DNA from: Micromonospora acroterricola
GTDB lineage: Bacteria; Actinomycetota; Actinomycetes; Mycobacteriales; Micromonosporaceae
Length of the DNA: 64,000 nt
Reading direction: 5' to 3'
NCBI RefSeq assembly: GCF_003172955.1
Contig: NZ_QGKR01000149.1
Coordinates: 62,001-126,000 of the forward strand
How positions within the stretch are numbered: position 1 is the first letter of the stretch; every line of letters begins with the position of its first letter. Under the pieces are notes generated by a model that saw only the letters and a list, made by a program, of their open reading frames with translations, was not told the DNA's origin and did not search any database. The position numbers and the translations under genes are program-made. Positions 52,184 to 60,633 of this stretch are shown here, piece after piece.

Positions 52184-53148
52184 CGCGCGGTCCCGGTGAA
52201 CCGCAGGTTGCGGCCGATGCGTCCGCGCAGCGTGCCGGGGACGGTGGTCCCGAAGCCCCGGCTGAACCGGCGTTCCAGGAAGTACTGGCCGATGGTGGCG
52301 ACCGTGGTGAGGACCAGGTACCAGATGGACGCGACGATGAGCAGGGCGATCACCTCGAAGTTGGTCAGGTAGAGCCGCTGGGCGACGGTGAGCAGGTCGG
52401 CGCCGGCGATCACCGAGACCAGCGAGGTGGTCTTGAGCATCGAGATGAACTGGTTGCCGGTGGGCGGGACGATGATCCGCATCGCCTGCGGCAGCACCAC
52501 CCGTCTCATGATCTTCGCGCGGGACATGCCGAGGGCCGCGGCGGCCTCCTGCTGGCCGGGATCGACGGCGCGGAGTCCGGCACGGACGATCTCGCTCATG
52601 TAGGCGCCCTCGTTGATGCTGAGCCCGAGCAGCGCCGCCACGAAGCCCGTGACGAGGGCGTTCGTCTCCCAGGTCACCAGCTTCGGGCCGCCGAACGGCA
52701 CGCCGAGACCGATCTCCGGGAAGATCAGCGCAATGTTGAACCAGAAGATCAGCTGGACCAGCAGTGGCGTGCCCCGGAAGAACCAGACGTAGGCCGTGGC
52801 GCCGGTGCGCAGGATCCGGCTCTCGGAGATCTGCATCAGGGCCACCACCACGCCGAGGACCACGCCGATCAGCATCGACGCGACCGTCAGCTGGATGGTG
52901 ACCCACAGCCCTTCGAGGATGACGCTGTCGAACTGGTAGTCGACGACGATGTCCCAGTGCAGGTTGGGGTTGACGGCGATGGACCAGCCCAGCCAGACCA
53001 GGACGAGTGCGACCACGCCGGCGGCCAGCCACCGCCCCGGTCGGACGGGGTGACTGATCCGGTTGGCCTGCGGGGTGTCCGGCCCTGCGGGCGCCGGGTC
53101 CGCGGCGCGTACCCGCTGGTCAGTCGTACGGTCCACGGGCGTGCTCAC
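52180..53148 (-). CDS. Polar amino-acid ABC transporter permease (HisM/GlnP-type)
   Basis: 322 residues. Hydrophilic Pro-rich N-terminus, then helices beginning [20 protein letters not shown] and [23 protein letters not shown]. The EAA-type loop contacting the ATPase is [22 protein letters not shown]. One permease gene implies a homodimer. The GTG start overlaps the binding-protein stop (GTGA). Confidence 0.92.
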   Translation of the reverse strand: MSTPVDRTTDQRVRAADPAPAGPDTPQANRISHPVRPGRWLAAGVVALVLVWLGWSIAVNPNLHWDIVVDYQFDSVILEGLWVTIQLTVASMLIGVVLGVVVALMQISESRILRTGATAYVWFFRGTPLLVQLIFWFNIALIFPEIGLGVPFGGPKLVTWETNALVTGFVAALLGLSINEGAYMSEIVRAGLRAVDPGQQEAAAALGMSRAKIMRRVVLPQAMRIIVPPTGNQFISMLKTTSLVSVIAGADLLTVAQRLYLTNFEVIALLIVASIWYLVLTTVATIGQYFLERRFSRGFGTTVPGTLRGRIGRNLRFTGTAR

Positions 53149-54032
53149 TTCTGGTCGTTGACGATGGCCGCCTGGATGGCGCTGCCCGTCACGCCCCACT
53201 TCTCCAGGATCTTCGTGTACTCGCCGCTGTCGATCAGCTCCTGGAGCGCCCGCTGCACCGCGTCGCGCAGCTGGCTGTCCTTCTTGTCGATCGCGATGCC
53301 CCACGGGCCGGCCTCGTACTGGGCCTCCAGCACCTCGTACTTGCCGCTCTCCTGGGCGAGCATCTTGGCGACCGGGTAGTCGACGATGGTGGCGACGGCC
53401 CGGCCGGCATCGATCTGGAGCAGGCCGGTGGGCGCGTCCTCGCTCTGCGAGATCGTCATCTTCTTGGCGCACGTGGCGTTCTGCCCCTCGCCGATGGCGA
53501 GGTTGGAGCTGCCCTTGGCCAGAACGACGGCACGGCCGCACAGGTCGGCGAGGTCCTTGACGCCTGCGGGGTTGCCCTTGGCCACCATGACCGAGCCACC
53601 GGCCTGGAAGTAGTCGACGAAGTCGACCGCCTTGCGCCGCTCCTCGGTGTCGCTCATCGAGGACATCGCGAGGTCCCAGCGGTCGGCCTGCAGGCCGGGG
53701 ATGAGACCGGGGAAGCTGGCGTTGGTCATTTCCAGCTTGAGGCCGAGCCGCCCGGCGATGGCCTCGGCCAGTTCCGGGTCGACGCCGGTCAGGTCCTGTG
53801 TGCCCTGCTTGTACATCTCCATCGGCGGGTAGCCCTCGGCGGTGGCGACCCGGAGGGCGCCCTTCGCCTTGATGGTGGCGGGCACGAGGTCGGCGGCCTT
53901 CGCGTCGGCGGCGACGGAGGCCGCGCCGCCGGGCTGCGGCGTCTGCCCGCTCGTCGAGCGGCCACAACCCGTTGCCGCGATCGAGATGGTGACGAGACCG
54001 ATGACGACGTGGAGCGCACGCTTCCTGAGCAC
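53145..54032 (-). CDS. Amino-acid-binding lipoprotein (SBP_bac_3)
   Basis: 295 residues. A signal peptide with a lipobox ending ATGC (Cys23) anchors it outside the membrane. The periplasmic-binding fold has GALRVATAEGYPPMEMY, GVDPELAEAIAGRLGLKLEM and DLAMSSMSDTEERRKAVDFVDYF, typical of family 3. GTG 54032 follows AGGAGG. First gene of the operon: binding protein, permease, ATPase, D-aminoacylase, beta-lactamase fold. The ligand is probably a polar or modified amino acid. Confidence 0.93.
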   Translation of the reverse strand: MLRKRALHVVIGLVTISIAATGCGRSTSGQTPQPGGAASVAADAKAADLVPATIKAKGALRVATAEGYPPMEMYKQGTQDLTGVDPELAEAIAGRLGLKLEMTNASFPGLIPGLQADRWDLAMSSMSDTEERRKAVDFVDYFQAGGSVMVAKGNPAGVKDLADLCGRAVVLAKGSSNLAIGEGQNATCAKKMTISQSEDAPTGLLQIDAGRAVATIVDYPVAKMLAQESGKYEVLEAQYEAGPWGIAIDKKDSQLRDAVQRALQELIDSGEYTKILEKWGVTGSAIQAAIVNDQK

Positions 54033-54103
54033 GGCAAACCTCCTGGCTGGGCGACTGGCGGGACCCTATCCGGGATCAGCCAGCGTGAACAGCCTGAGTG
54101 CTC

Positions 54104-54116
54104 TGCATGGTATGCA
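54104..54116. promoter_or_regulatory. Palindrome in promoter region of transporter operon
   Basis: TGCAT-GGT-ATGCA, a 13-bp dyad 72 bp before the binding-protein start, in the only AT-rich stretch of the gap. A candidate operator; the regulator is unknown. Confidence 0.4.
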
Positions 54117-54290
54117 TCAAGAAAATCGGGGCTGGGTCGGCTCCAGGTGCGGCCTCGCGAGGTCCGCCGGAAACGTCCAGGGCCATGACCGTCACCTGAC
54201 GCGGACGTGGCGTCACCGTCGCGGAACCATCTCGCACGTAGCGATGTGTGGCTGCCGCGCCAGCCGCGCGGCACGGCAGCCACACGAGCG

Positions 54291-54620
54291 TCACCGGTTG
54301 TGCTTCTCCTGGCACGGCACGCAGAAGCGAGCGTGCGGGAGAACCTCAAGCCTCTCGGCCGGGATGTCTCGACGGCACTTCTCACAGGCACCGTAGGTGC
54401 CGTCGCTGATCCGGTTGAGCGCACCGGTGATCTGCTCGATGTTGCGGCGGGTGGACACCAGCAGCGCGGCCTGGTTGTGGGCCTCGCCGGGGTCGCCGGT
54501 GTCCGCGTTGAGCTCGGTCAGTTCCCGCAGCCGAGCCGTCTGTGTGGCGAAGTCGTCCGCCAGGGACGCTCGCAGGTCAGCCAGCCAACCCTGGTCGACA
54601 GTACGATGATCGACGCTCAT
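54291..54620 (-). CDS. TraR/DksA family zinc-finger protein
   Basis: 109 residues. A long N-terminal helical hairpin (WLADLRASLADDFATQTARLRELTELNADTG) leads to a C4 zinc finger, CEKC...CVPC, in YGACEKCRRDIPAERLEVLPHARFCVPCQE. These proteins bind the RNA polymerase secondary channel or act in stress responses. Some actinobacterial relatives tune transcription without ppGpp. ATG 54620 with AAAGGCAG. A terminator-like hairpin lies only 26-60 nt upstream on the same strand. Confidence 0.88.
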   Translation of the reverse strand: MSVDHRTVDQGWLADLRASLADDFATQTARLRELTELNADTGDPGEAHNQAALLVSTRRNIEQITGALNRISDGTYGACEKCRRDIPAERLEVLPHARFCVPCQEKHNR

Positions 54621-54975
54621 GGTCTGCCTTTCGAAAAGGACGTGGAAAAGAAAAAGGGCCGAAGCTCGATAGCTTCGCCCTGGCGGTCGTCTGGGATGCA
54701 ACGATTCCGGGGGAGGGCCTCGGCCGGTTCGCGCCGGGCTCGCCAGCCTGTGCGTGGGCGCCATGTGCGGCGCGCGGACGACCGGCACCCGCATGTCGGC
54801 CATCAGGCGGCCCGCCACGCGGACAGCGCCGGGAGCCGCCACCTCAGTGACGGCAGGCGAGCGGAACGTCACCGGCGGCATGCCTCCACCATAGGTTGAT
54901 GGCTGACCTGAAGCCAACGCCCGCAGTGGGGCCTCACTCCGACCACGATCCGCACCGGGGCGTCCGCATCCCTCA
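54621..54975. other. Leader/intergenic region upstream of traR/dksA gene
   Basis: 355 nt. On the minus strand an ATG at 54881 with a GGTGGAGG site opens a frame that runs without a stop through the hairpin into the zinc-finger gene. Its translation has no recognisable domain, so it may be a translated leader or chance. No other gene is supportable. Confidence 0.45.
54646..54680 (-). terminator. Hairpin with T-tract just upstream of traR/dksA gene
   Basis: Reading the minus strand, GGGCGAAGCT-ATCG-AGCTTCGGCCC forms a 10-bp stem with one bulge (54656-54680), followed by TTTTTCTTTT. This is a textbook intrinsic terminator, rare in such GC-rich DNA. It ends 26 nt before the zinc-finger gene's ATG. 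Confidence 0.75.
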
Positions 54976-55446
54976 CTACACGGGGCCCCGACCGGCACCG
55001 CCGATGACGGCCATCATGATCAGGGTGCGTCGCCGCCGCCTGCTCATCAACGCGAAGCAGGCGGTGAGCGCCACCAGGTCCACCTCGGCCCATTCGCCGC
55101 TCACGTCGACGCGGATCGGCCCGCCCGGCCGGCCGGGGAGGCGCACCGCGAGCCGATGACCGTCGCGTACCAGCTCGCCGCCGCGGCGACCGGGCGCCCA
55201 GCGCGCCACCCCGCCGGGCCCCGGCACGTGCGACTGGCGCGGGTCGAGTCGCACCGCTGCCCCGTGCTCGGCCTGGGCGGTGAACCCGATGCGTCGGCGG
55301 TCGGTCGGCGCGACCGTCCAGAGGCCGGTGCCGGTGCGGATCTCGGCGCGGCGCCAGGTCCAACCGGTGCGCAGCGAGGCGCGCGGTCCGGCGGCGGAGT
55401 CGAGGACGTAGGCGCCGTCCTGCTTGCGTACGGTCAGCGTCGTCAT
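54976..55446 (-). CDS. Hypothetical protein with C-terminal membrane segment
   Basis: 156 residues. The first ~115 residues are beta-rich and polar (LTVRKQDGAYVLDSAAGPRASLRTGWTWRRAEIRTG...), resembling a small sensor-like or PH-like sheet. The C-terminus has a hydrophobic stretch (VDLVALTACFALM), basic residues RRRRR, then LIMMAVIGG. Its ATG overlaps the stop of the membrane protein upstream (ATGA). Function unknown. Confidence 0.72.
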   Translation of the reverse strand: MTTLTVRKQDGAYVLDSAAGPRASLRTGWTWRRAEIRTGTGLWTVAPTDRRRIGFTAQAEHGAAVRLDPRQSHVPGPGGVARWAPGRRGGELVRDGHRLAVRLPGRPGGPIRVDVSGEWAEVDLVALTACFALMSRRRRRTLIMMAVIGGAGRGPV

Positions 55447-55844
55447 CGGTTCAGCCCTTCCGGACGCGACCGGCGCAGGCCGAGGATGAGGACGAGGCCG
55501 ACGCTCAGGTGCAGCAGGCCGAGGGTCGCCCTGGCTCCCGCGCCCACGCCGCTCGGCGGCCCGACCAGCAGCGACAGCAGCAGCACCGCGACAGCGATCG
55601 TGGTCCACCAGGTGCGGGCTCGGGCGGTCAGGCGTTCCAGCACTGCGAGCAGCGCCCAGCCGGCCAGCGCCGCGACCGCGGCGGCCACCACGACCGCGGC
55701 CACGGTGATCTGCCGGGTCGAGTTTCCGGAGCCGGCCGCCAGGTCGACGCCGGCCACCGAGTGCAGGATCGTGAACTCCGCCGCCGCCACCAGGATCGCG
55801 CCGGCCGCCACCGCGGCTCGGCGCAGGGGAAGGTTGTTCGTCAT
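55443..55844 (-). CDS. DUF6069-like four-helix membrane protein
   Basis: 133 residues with four hydrophobic helices (about 8-28, 46-68, 82-98, 105-122). The loop VAGVDLAAGSGNSTRQITVAAVVVAA and the segment LAGWALLAVLERLTARAR fit the actinobacterial DUF6069 family. Coupled to the next gene by ATGA. Divergent from a two-component system 130 bp away, which may control it. Confidence 0.78.
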   Translation of the reverse strand: MTNNLPLRRAAVAAGAILVAAAEFTILHSVAGVDLAAGSGNSTRQITVAAVVVAAAVAALAGWALLAVLERLTARARTWWTTIAVAVLLLSLLVGPPSGVGAGARATLGLLHLSVGLVLILGLRRSRPEGLNR

Positions 55845-55974
55845 GCCACGAGTCTGTGGACCGGCCCGGGTCGGGCACGTCGGTCCCGAGGCCGCGGCGG
55901 GTACATCCGACGACGGCGTCGCCTACTACCAAAGGAGGTGGTCCGGGCCGCCGCGAGCCCAGTAGCCTGCCCGA

Positions 55975-57135
55975 GTGGAGGCGGCGACGTGCGAAGTCGG
56001 CCCGCCGCGGGCGTGGCGTTCCGCCTCGGTGGGAGTGACGACCGTGGCGATCGGCGTACTCGTCGCGACCATGCTGTGGGCGGCCACCCGCTCCGGGTCG
56101 ACCGCCCTGCTCCGCACGGATGTCGCGCTGGCGGTGGCCGCCCTGGCCCTCGTCCCGGTGACCATCCGCCGCCCCGAGGTCGGTGGTGTGCTGGCCGGCC
56201 TGCTGGTGGCGCTGTCGCCGGTGGTCACCCCGGTGGCGAGCTTCGCGGTGCTGTTCACCGCCCGCAGCCGCCCGTTCCGGCAGGCCTCGACGGTGACGGT
56301 GGTCGGGGTGGTCGGCGAGGCGGTGCAGGCGGTCTGGCGGCCGATGCCCAGCCTGCCGTACGGGTGGCGGCTGGTGCTGATGGCGGCCGCGTACGCGGCC
56401 CTGCTGGGCTGGGGCACCTGGGCGCAGGCCCGGCACGCCCTGCTGTCGGCGCTACGGGACCGGGCCTGGCGGGCGGAGCAGGAGCAGGAACGCCGGGTCG
56501 TCGAGGCCCGGGCGGCGGAGCGCACCCGGATCGCGCGGGAGATGCACGACGTGCTGGCCCACCGGCTGTCGCTGCTGGCGGCGGCCGCTGGCGCGATGGA
56601 GTACCGGCCGGACGCGCCACCCGAGCGGCTCAGCGCCGCCGCCGGCGTGATCCGGGCCAGCGCGCACCACGCCCTCGACGAGTTGCGCGAGGTCATCACG
56701 TTGCTGCGCAGCGACGACGCCGAGGCGTCGACGGACGCGCCACCCGGGCAGACCCTCGCCGACCTGCCGCGCCTGGTCGCGGAGGCCCGGGCGGCCGGAC
56801 AGGACATCGAGGTCGACGACCCGCTCAACCCGCCGGTCGAGGTCCCGCCGGCGCTCGGTCGCACCGCGTACCGGATCGCGCAGGAGGCGCTGACCAACGC
56901 CCGCAAGCACGCCGCCGGGCAGCCGGTGATGCTCGCACTCGACGGTGCGCCCGGTGCCGGCCTGAGCATCGCGGTGAGCAACCCGACCACGGCCGACAGC
57001 GGCGCCACCGGTGGCGCCGGGACCGGCCTGATCGGTCTCGCCGAACGGGCCACCCTCACCGGCGGTCGCGTCACCCATCACATCGACGCCTCGGGTCGGT
57101 TCCATCTCACCGCGTGGCTGCCGTGGCCGAGGTGA
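55975..57135 (+). CDS. NarL-type sensor histidine kinase
   Basis: 386 residues. About five transmembrane helices fill residues 17-150 with little extracellular loop. Then a HisKA_3 dimerisation domain (ERTRIAREMHDVLAHRLSLLAAAAG, phospho-His in EMHDVLAH) and a HATPase_c domain (IAQEALTNARKHAAG; GTGLIGLAERATL). GTG 55975 is the longest start and is uncertain. Its stop overlaps the response-regulator start. The signal is probably sensed in or at the membrane. Confidence 0.9.
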   Translation: MEAATCEVGPPRAWRSASVGVTTVAIGVLVATMLWAATRSGSTALLRTDVALAVAALALVPVTIRRPEVGGVLAGLLVALSPVVTPVASFAVLFTARSRPFRQASTVTVVGVVGEAVQAVWRPMPSLPYGWRLVLMAAAYAALLGWGTWAQARHALLSALRDRAWRAEQEQERRVVEARAAERTRIAREMHDVLAHRLSLLAAAAGAMEYRPDAPPERLSAAAGVIRASAHHALDELREVITLLRSDDAEASTDAPPGQTLADLPRLVAEARAAGQDIEVDDPLNPPVEVPPALGRTAYRIAQEALTNARKHAAGQPVMLALDGAPGAGLSIAVSNPTTADSGATGGAGTGLIGLAERATLTGGRVTHHIDASGRFHLTAWLPWPR

Positions 57136-57785
57136 CGGGCCTGGTCCGCGTCGTCATCGTCGACGACGACCCGCTGGTACGGGGAATGCTGACGATGATG
57201 CTCGACGGCGCCGACGGGATCGTGGTCGTGGGCGAGGCAGCCGACGGCGGCGCGGCGATCGCCGCGGTGGACCGGCACATGCCCGACGTGGTGCTGATGG
57301 ACATCCGGATGCCGGGGGTCAACGGCATCACCGCCACCGAACGCCTGCGCCGCCGCCCCCGACCACCCGAGATCATCGTGCTCACCACGTTCGACACCGA
57401 CGAGCACGTGGTGCGGGCCCTGCGGGCCGGCGCCAGCGGCTTCCTGCTCAAGGACACCCCGCCGGAGCGGATCAGCCAGGCCGTCCGTGCCGTCGCGGCC
57501 GGCAACCCGATGCTGTCGCCGGGGGTCACGCGTCGCCTCATGCAGCGGGTGGCGTCCGGCGCCGAGTCCTACGAGCATGCGAGCAACCGGCTGGCCCTGC
57601 TCACGCCCCGCGAACGCGACGTCGTGGTGGCCATCGCGCAGGGACGCTCCAACGCGGAGATCGCCACCGGGTTGCTGATGAGCGTGACCACCGTGAAGGC
57701 CCACGTCTCGCACATCTTGACCAAGCTGGATCTCGACAACCGCACCCAGATCGCCCTGCTCGCCCACGACGGCCGGCTCGTCTGA
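57132..57785 (+). CDS. NarL/FixJ-type response regulator
   Basis: 217 residues. Receiver domain with acidic pocket VVIVDDDPLVR, phospho-Asp in VVLMDIRMPGVNG, switch Thr in IIVLTTFDTDEHV and Lys in FLLKDTPPERI. A LuxR-type HTH follows (LTPRERDVVVAIAQGRSNAEIATGLLMSVTTVKAHVSHILTKL). GTG 57132 overlaps the kinase stop as GTGA. Partner of the upstream kinase; the divergent DUF6069 operon is a likely target. Confidence 0.92.
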   Translation: MTGLVRVVIVDDDPLVRGMLTMMLDGADGIVVVGEAADGGAAIAAVDRHMPDVVLMDIRMPGVNGITATERLRRRPRPPEIIVLTTFDTDEHVVRALRAGASGFLLKDTPPERISQAVRAVAAGNPMLSPGVTRRLMQRVASGAESYEHASNRLALLTPRERDVVVAIAQGRSNAEIATGLLMSVTTVKAHVSHILTKLDLDNRTQIALLAHDGRLV

Positions 57786-58014
57786 CCCGTTCGGCGACGA
57801 CGTTCCGGCCGCGCGACCGCGAGTTCGCATCCGTCGGGACGACGCACGAGCGCCGGACGGCCCTCGGCGCGGTGGGTCGGTGCCACCGCGAATGCACCCA
57901 GGGTGCAGCCCGGGTATCCGAAGTGTCCTTCACGCATTCACGTACGTCGTACTGATTTTCCTTACGATGCAATCGCCCGGTTCGTGGGCGACTGTCGTCG
58001 AGGGAGGACAAGCG

Positions 58015-59376
58015 GTGGGTAACAGGAAATCCAGGTCCGCGATCGTCGCGTGGGCCCTGTCAACCGCGGTCGCGGTGGCAGGGGGCGCGCTCGTCGGCGG
58101 TGCGGCGAACGCCGCCGAGCCCTCCCAGTTCGCCGTGGTCGACGGCGCGATCCGTACGGCAACCGGCACTCCCGTGCCCGCCTCCGGAACACACGCCTCG
58201 CTCTGGGGCAACTCCAGTTACGCCACCACCAGCATCACCGGCTCCGGGCGGGTCCTGATCGGCGCCATCGGTGAGAACTGCCAAGGCTGGCCGACCGTAC
58301 GGGTGACAGTCGACGGTGTCAGCGTCGGCCAGACCACCGTCGTCAGCGCTACCAGCTACGGCACCTACCCGGTCGGCGCCGCGGTCGGCGCCGGTCAGCA
58401 CACCGTGAAGATCCAGTTCATCAACGACTTCCGGGCCGATCCCTGCGACCGCAACGTCCACGTCGCGTACGCGCGGATGGAGACCCCGGGACCCACCGAC
58501 ACGAAGTTCAGCTTCGCCGTCATGCCGGACACCCAACAGGAGGTGCTGAACACCGGCGACTCCCGGTTCCACAACCGCACCAACTGGCTCGTGCAGAACC
58601 GGTCCGCGTTGGACCTACGCTTCGTGGCCTCCTCAGGCGACGTGGTCAACTGGGACACCCCCGACCACTCCCAGTACGTCATCGCCCGCAACGCGATGCG
58701 CCCGATCGAAACCGCCGGCATCCCGTACTCACTGGCGATCGGCAACCACGACACCCAGGCGACCGGCGTCGGCGGCTCCGCCCGCGACCCCGCCCGCACC
58801 CGGGAACTCGTCCGGGACACCACGGTGTTCAACCAGTTCTTCACGGCAGGCCAGTACGGCGCGGTCAAGGGACAGTTCGAGGCCGGCAAGGTCGACAACT
58901 CGTACTCGACCTTCGAGGCCGGCGGAGTGCAGTGGATGGTGCTGACCCTCGAACTCTGGCCCCGGGTCGAGGCTGTCAGCTGGGCCAAGGGCGTCGTCGC
59001 CGCCCACCCGCGGCACAACGTCATCGTCGTCACCCATGACTTCATCGACGGCAACGGCGCCATCGAGCAGAGCGCCTCGTACGGCGCGACCAGCCCGCAG
59101 TACCTCTTCGACAACCTGGTCAAGCAGTACGCCAACATCCGGTTCGTGTTCTCCGGTCACGTCGGCGTCGCCGGGAACCGGGTCGACACCGGCGTCAACG
59201 GGAACAAGATCTACACGTTCCTTCAGACGTTCCACTCCAACACCACGAACCCGGTACGCCTGGTCGAGATCGACACCGCCGCCAACTCCCTGCGCACCTG
59301 GATCTACGCGCCGTACAACAACCAGTCGTTCACCGAGTACGACCGGTCGTTCACCGGAATCGGCGTGGTCCGCTGA
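58015..59376 (+). CDS. Secreted calcineurin-like metallophosphoesterase
   Basis: 453 residues. GTG 58015 has GAGGGAGG upstream and opens a signal peptide (cleavage near ANAAEP). Residues about 30-160 form a beta-sandwich, carbohydrate-module-like domain (ITGSGRVLIGAIGENCQGWPTVRVTVDGVSV). The catalytic part has FAVMPDTQQEV, VASSGDVVNWD, AIGNHDTQ, VVTHDFID and FSGHVGV, the metal-binding motifs of the superfamily. It probably acts outside on a phosphate or sugar-phosphate ester. Confidence 0.88.
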   Translation: MGNRKSRSAIVAWALSTAVAVAGGALVGGAANAAEPSQFAVVDGAIRTATGTPVPASGTHASLWGNSSYATTSITGSGRVLIGAIGENCQGWPTVRVTVDGVSVGQTTVVSATSYGTYPVGAAVGAGQHTVKIQFINDFRADPCDRNVHVAYARMETPGPTDTKFSFAVMPDTQQEVLNTGDSRFHNRTNWLVQNRSALDLRFVASSGDVVNWDTPDHSQYVIARNAMRPIETAGIPYSLAIGNHDTQATGVGGSARDPARTRELVRDTTVFNQFFTAGQYGAVKGQFEAGKVDNSYSTFEAGGVQWMVLTLELWPRVEAVSWAKGVVAAHPRHNVIVVTHDFIDGNGAIEQSASYGATSPQYLFDNLVKQYANIRFVFSGHVGVAGNRVDTGVNGNKIYTFLQTFHSNTTNPVRLVEIDTAANSLRTWIYAPYNNQSFTEYDRSFTGIGVVR

Positions 59377-59397
59377 CAGTTGGGTCGCTGACAAGCT

Positions 59398-59430
59398 TGT
59401 GGCCACGGGAGCGCGTCTCCCGTGGCCACA
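59398..59430 (+). terminator. 14-bp hairpin after metallophosphoesterase gene
   Basis: TGTGGCCACGGGAG (59398-59411) pairs perfectly with CTCCCGTGGCCACA (59417-59430), loop CGCGT, 21 nt after the stop codon. Confidence 0.85.
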
Positions 59431-59484
59431 GGGCCCTACTCCCTGCGGTACAGCCAGTTCATGGACGGGGTCGCCGCCTGCGCG

Positions 59485-59781
59485 TCACTGGGCGGAATTC
59501 GGCGTGTGGGGCCGCCGACCCAGCTGGCGCCAGTCGGTCTCCACGACGTCGACGCCGTAGTGTGCGGCGGCGGCGAGGATGTTCTGGAATGCCAGATCAC
59601 GGTCGTCGTCGTCGACGCCCTGCACCTGATCAAACCGGGCAACGGCGTTCCGGACGTGAGCCGCGTCGGTCAGCGGTTCTTTGCGCTTGCCGGGAAACGC
59701 GAAAACACTCTCCGGCAGCTCGCGCTTGTCTTTCTCGGACAGGCTGCCGTGCTCCTCGTGGGGCTTCCAGGTGGAGGTCAT
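59485..59781 (-). CDS. Small conserved protein (DUF6582-like)
   Basis: 98 residues: LSEKDKRELPESVFAFPGKRKEPLTDAAHVRNAVARFDQVQGVDDDDRDLAFQNILAAAAHYGVDVVETDWRQLG. The ELP..FAFP..RKEPL..A.HVRNA..RF sequence is a widespread motif of small bacterial and phage-associated proteins of unknown function. It is soluble, charged and helical. The ribosome site is weak. Confidence 0.78.
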   Translation of the reverse strand: MTSTWKPHEEHGSLSEKDKRELPESVFAFPGKRKEPLTDAAHVRNAVARFDQVQGVDDDDRDLAFQNILAAAAHYGVDVVETDWRQLGRRPHTPNSAQ

Positions 59782-59916
59782 CGCTCACCAGTACCCACTC
59801 GCCACCCGGCAGCACCCCCACACCGGGTATTTCGACGCGGCCGTTCGCCGAGTCGGATGATCGCAGGACGCACCGCAACATCGTCGAGACCCAGCGGAAC
59901 TGCCCAGCTGTGGGGA

Positions 59917-60576
59917 TCACATGGTCGCGGTGGCGCCGGGCTCAATGAGCTCGTGCCAGGTGATGCCGAGCCGTTCGACATACGGCCGGTAGGTGTCGTA
60001 GCGCTGGCGGACGAAGAAGTCCTTGGCGTAGCCGTCGTGCAGGGGCAGGACGGCCTTCGGTCGAAGCTGGGCGATGAATCCGGCCACGAGGCGCTCGGTC
60101 AGGTACGGGGCCATGACCGGTACAGCGAGCAGGTCGACGCCCTGGTGGGCGAACAGCGCCGGGTGCAGGGAGTCGCCGCAGTGCAGAATGCGGCCATCGA
60201 TGAGGTAGGCCGTGTTGGCGGGCGTCTGATCGGCCAGGACCGGTTCGTGGTCCGCCGGGATCGCCTCGATGCGCATACCGCCGATGTGGTGTTCGCCGGG
60301 GTCGAGCACGGTGACGGTCAGGTCCTGCTCGCGGAGGTGGTCGGCGGTCTGCTGGTTGCCGAGCAGGGGCGCACCGGTGCGCTGCACGATTGCGGCCAGG
60401 GGGTCGGGGTCGGCGTGGTCGAGATGGTGGTGGGTCAGGGCGATCGCGTCGAGCGGGCCGAAGTCGTCGGGGCTGACCAGACCCTCGACGAAGGTGAAAC
60501 GTCCCGGGTCGATGAGTAGCCGGGCGGCGCCGTTGTCGACGAGCAGGCAGGAGTGCAGATACTTCGTGACGCGCAC
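59917..60576 (-). CDS. MBL-fold metal-dependent hydrolase (UlaG-like)
   Basis: 219 residues. MRVTKYLHSCLLVDNGAARLLIDPG opens the metallo-beta-lactamase fold. THHHLDHAD is the HxHxDH metal motif, with further ligands near PADHEP, HCGDSL and LPLHDGY. The YLHSCLLV / LIDPG opening is shared with UlaG-like hydrolases. Substrate unknown. Confidence 0.87.
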   Translation of the reverse strand: MRVTKYLHSCLLVDNGAARLLIDPGRFTFVEGLVSPDDFGPLDAIALTHHHLDHADPDPLAAIVQRTGAPLLGNQQTADHLREQDLTVTVLDPGEHHIGGMRIEAIPADHEPVLADQTPANTAYLIDGRILHCGDSLHPALFAHQGVDLLAVPVMAPYLTERLVAGFIAQLRPKAVLPLHDGYAKDFFVRQRYDTYRPYVERLGITWHELIEPGATATM

Positions 60577-60633
60577 TGCCGCTGGTTACCCGGGCACTGT
60601 CCCGTCATGCCAACCGACGTCGGAGCACGATGG

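Noticed and set aside
57930-57943. TTCACG tandem repeat as a PHO box before the metallophosphoesterase
   Set aside because: The spacing is 8 nt, not 11, so it does not fit the PhoP box rule.
59630-59920. Minus-strand frame overlapping the DUF6582-like gene
   Set aside because: First part reads plausibly (VLPGGEWVLVSDDLHLEAP) but the rest is the shifted frame of the better-supported 98-aa gene.
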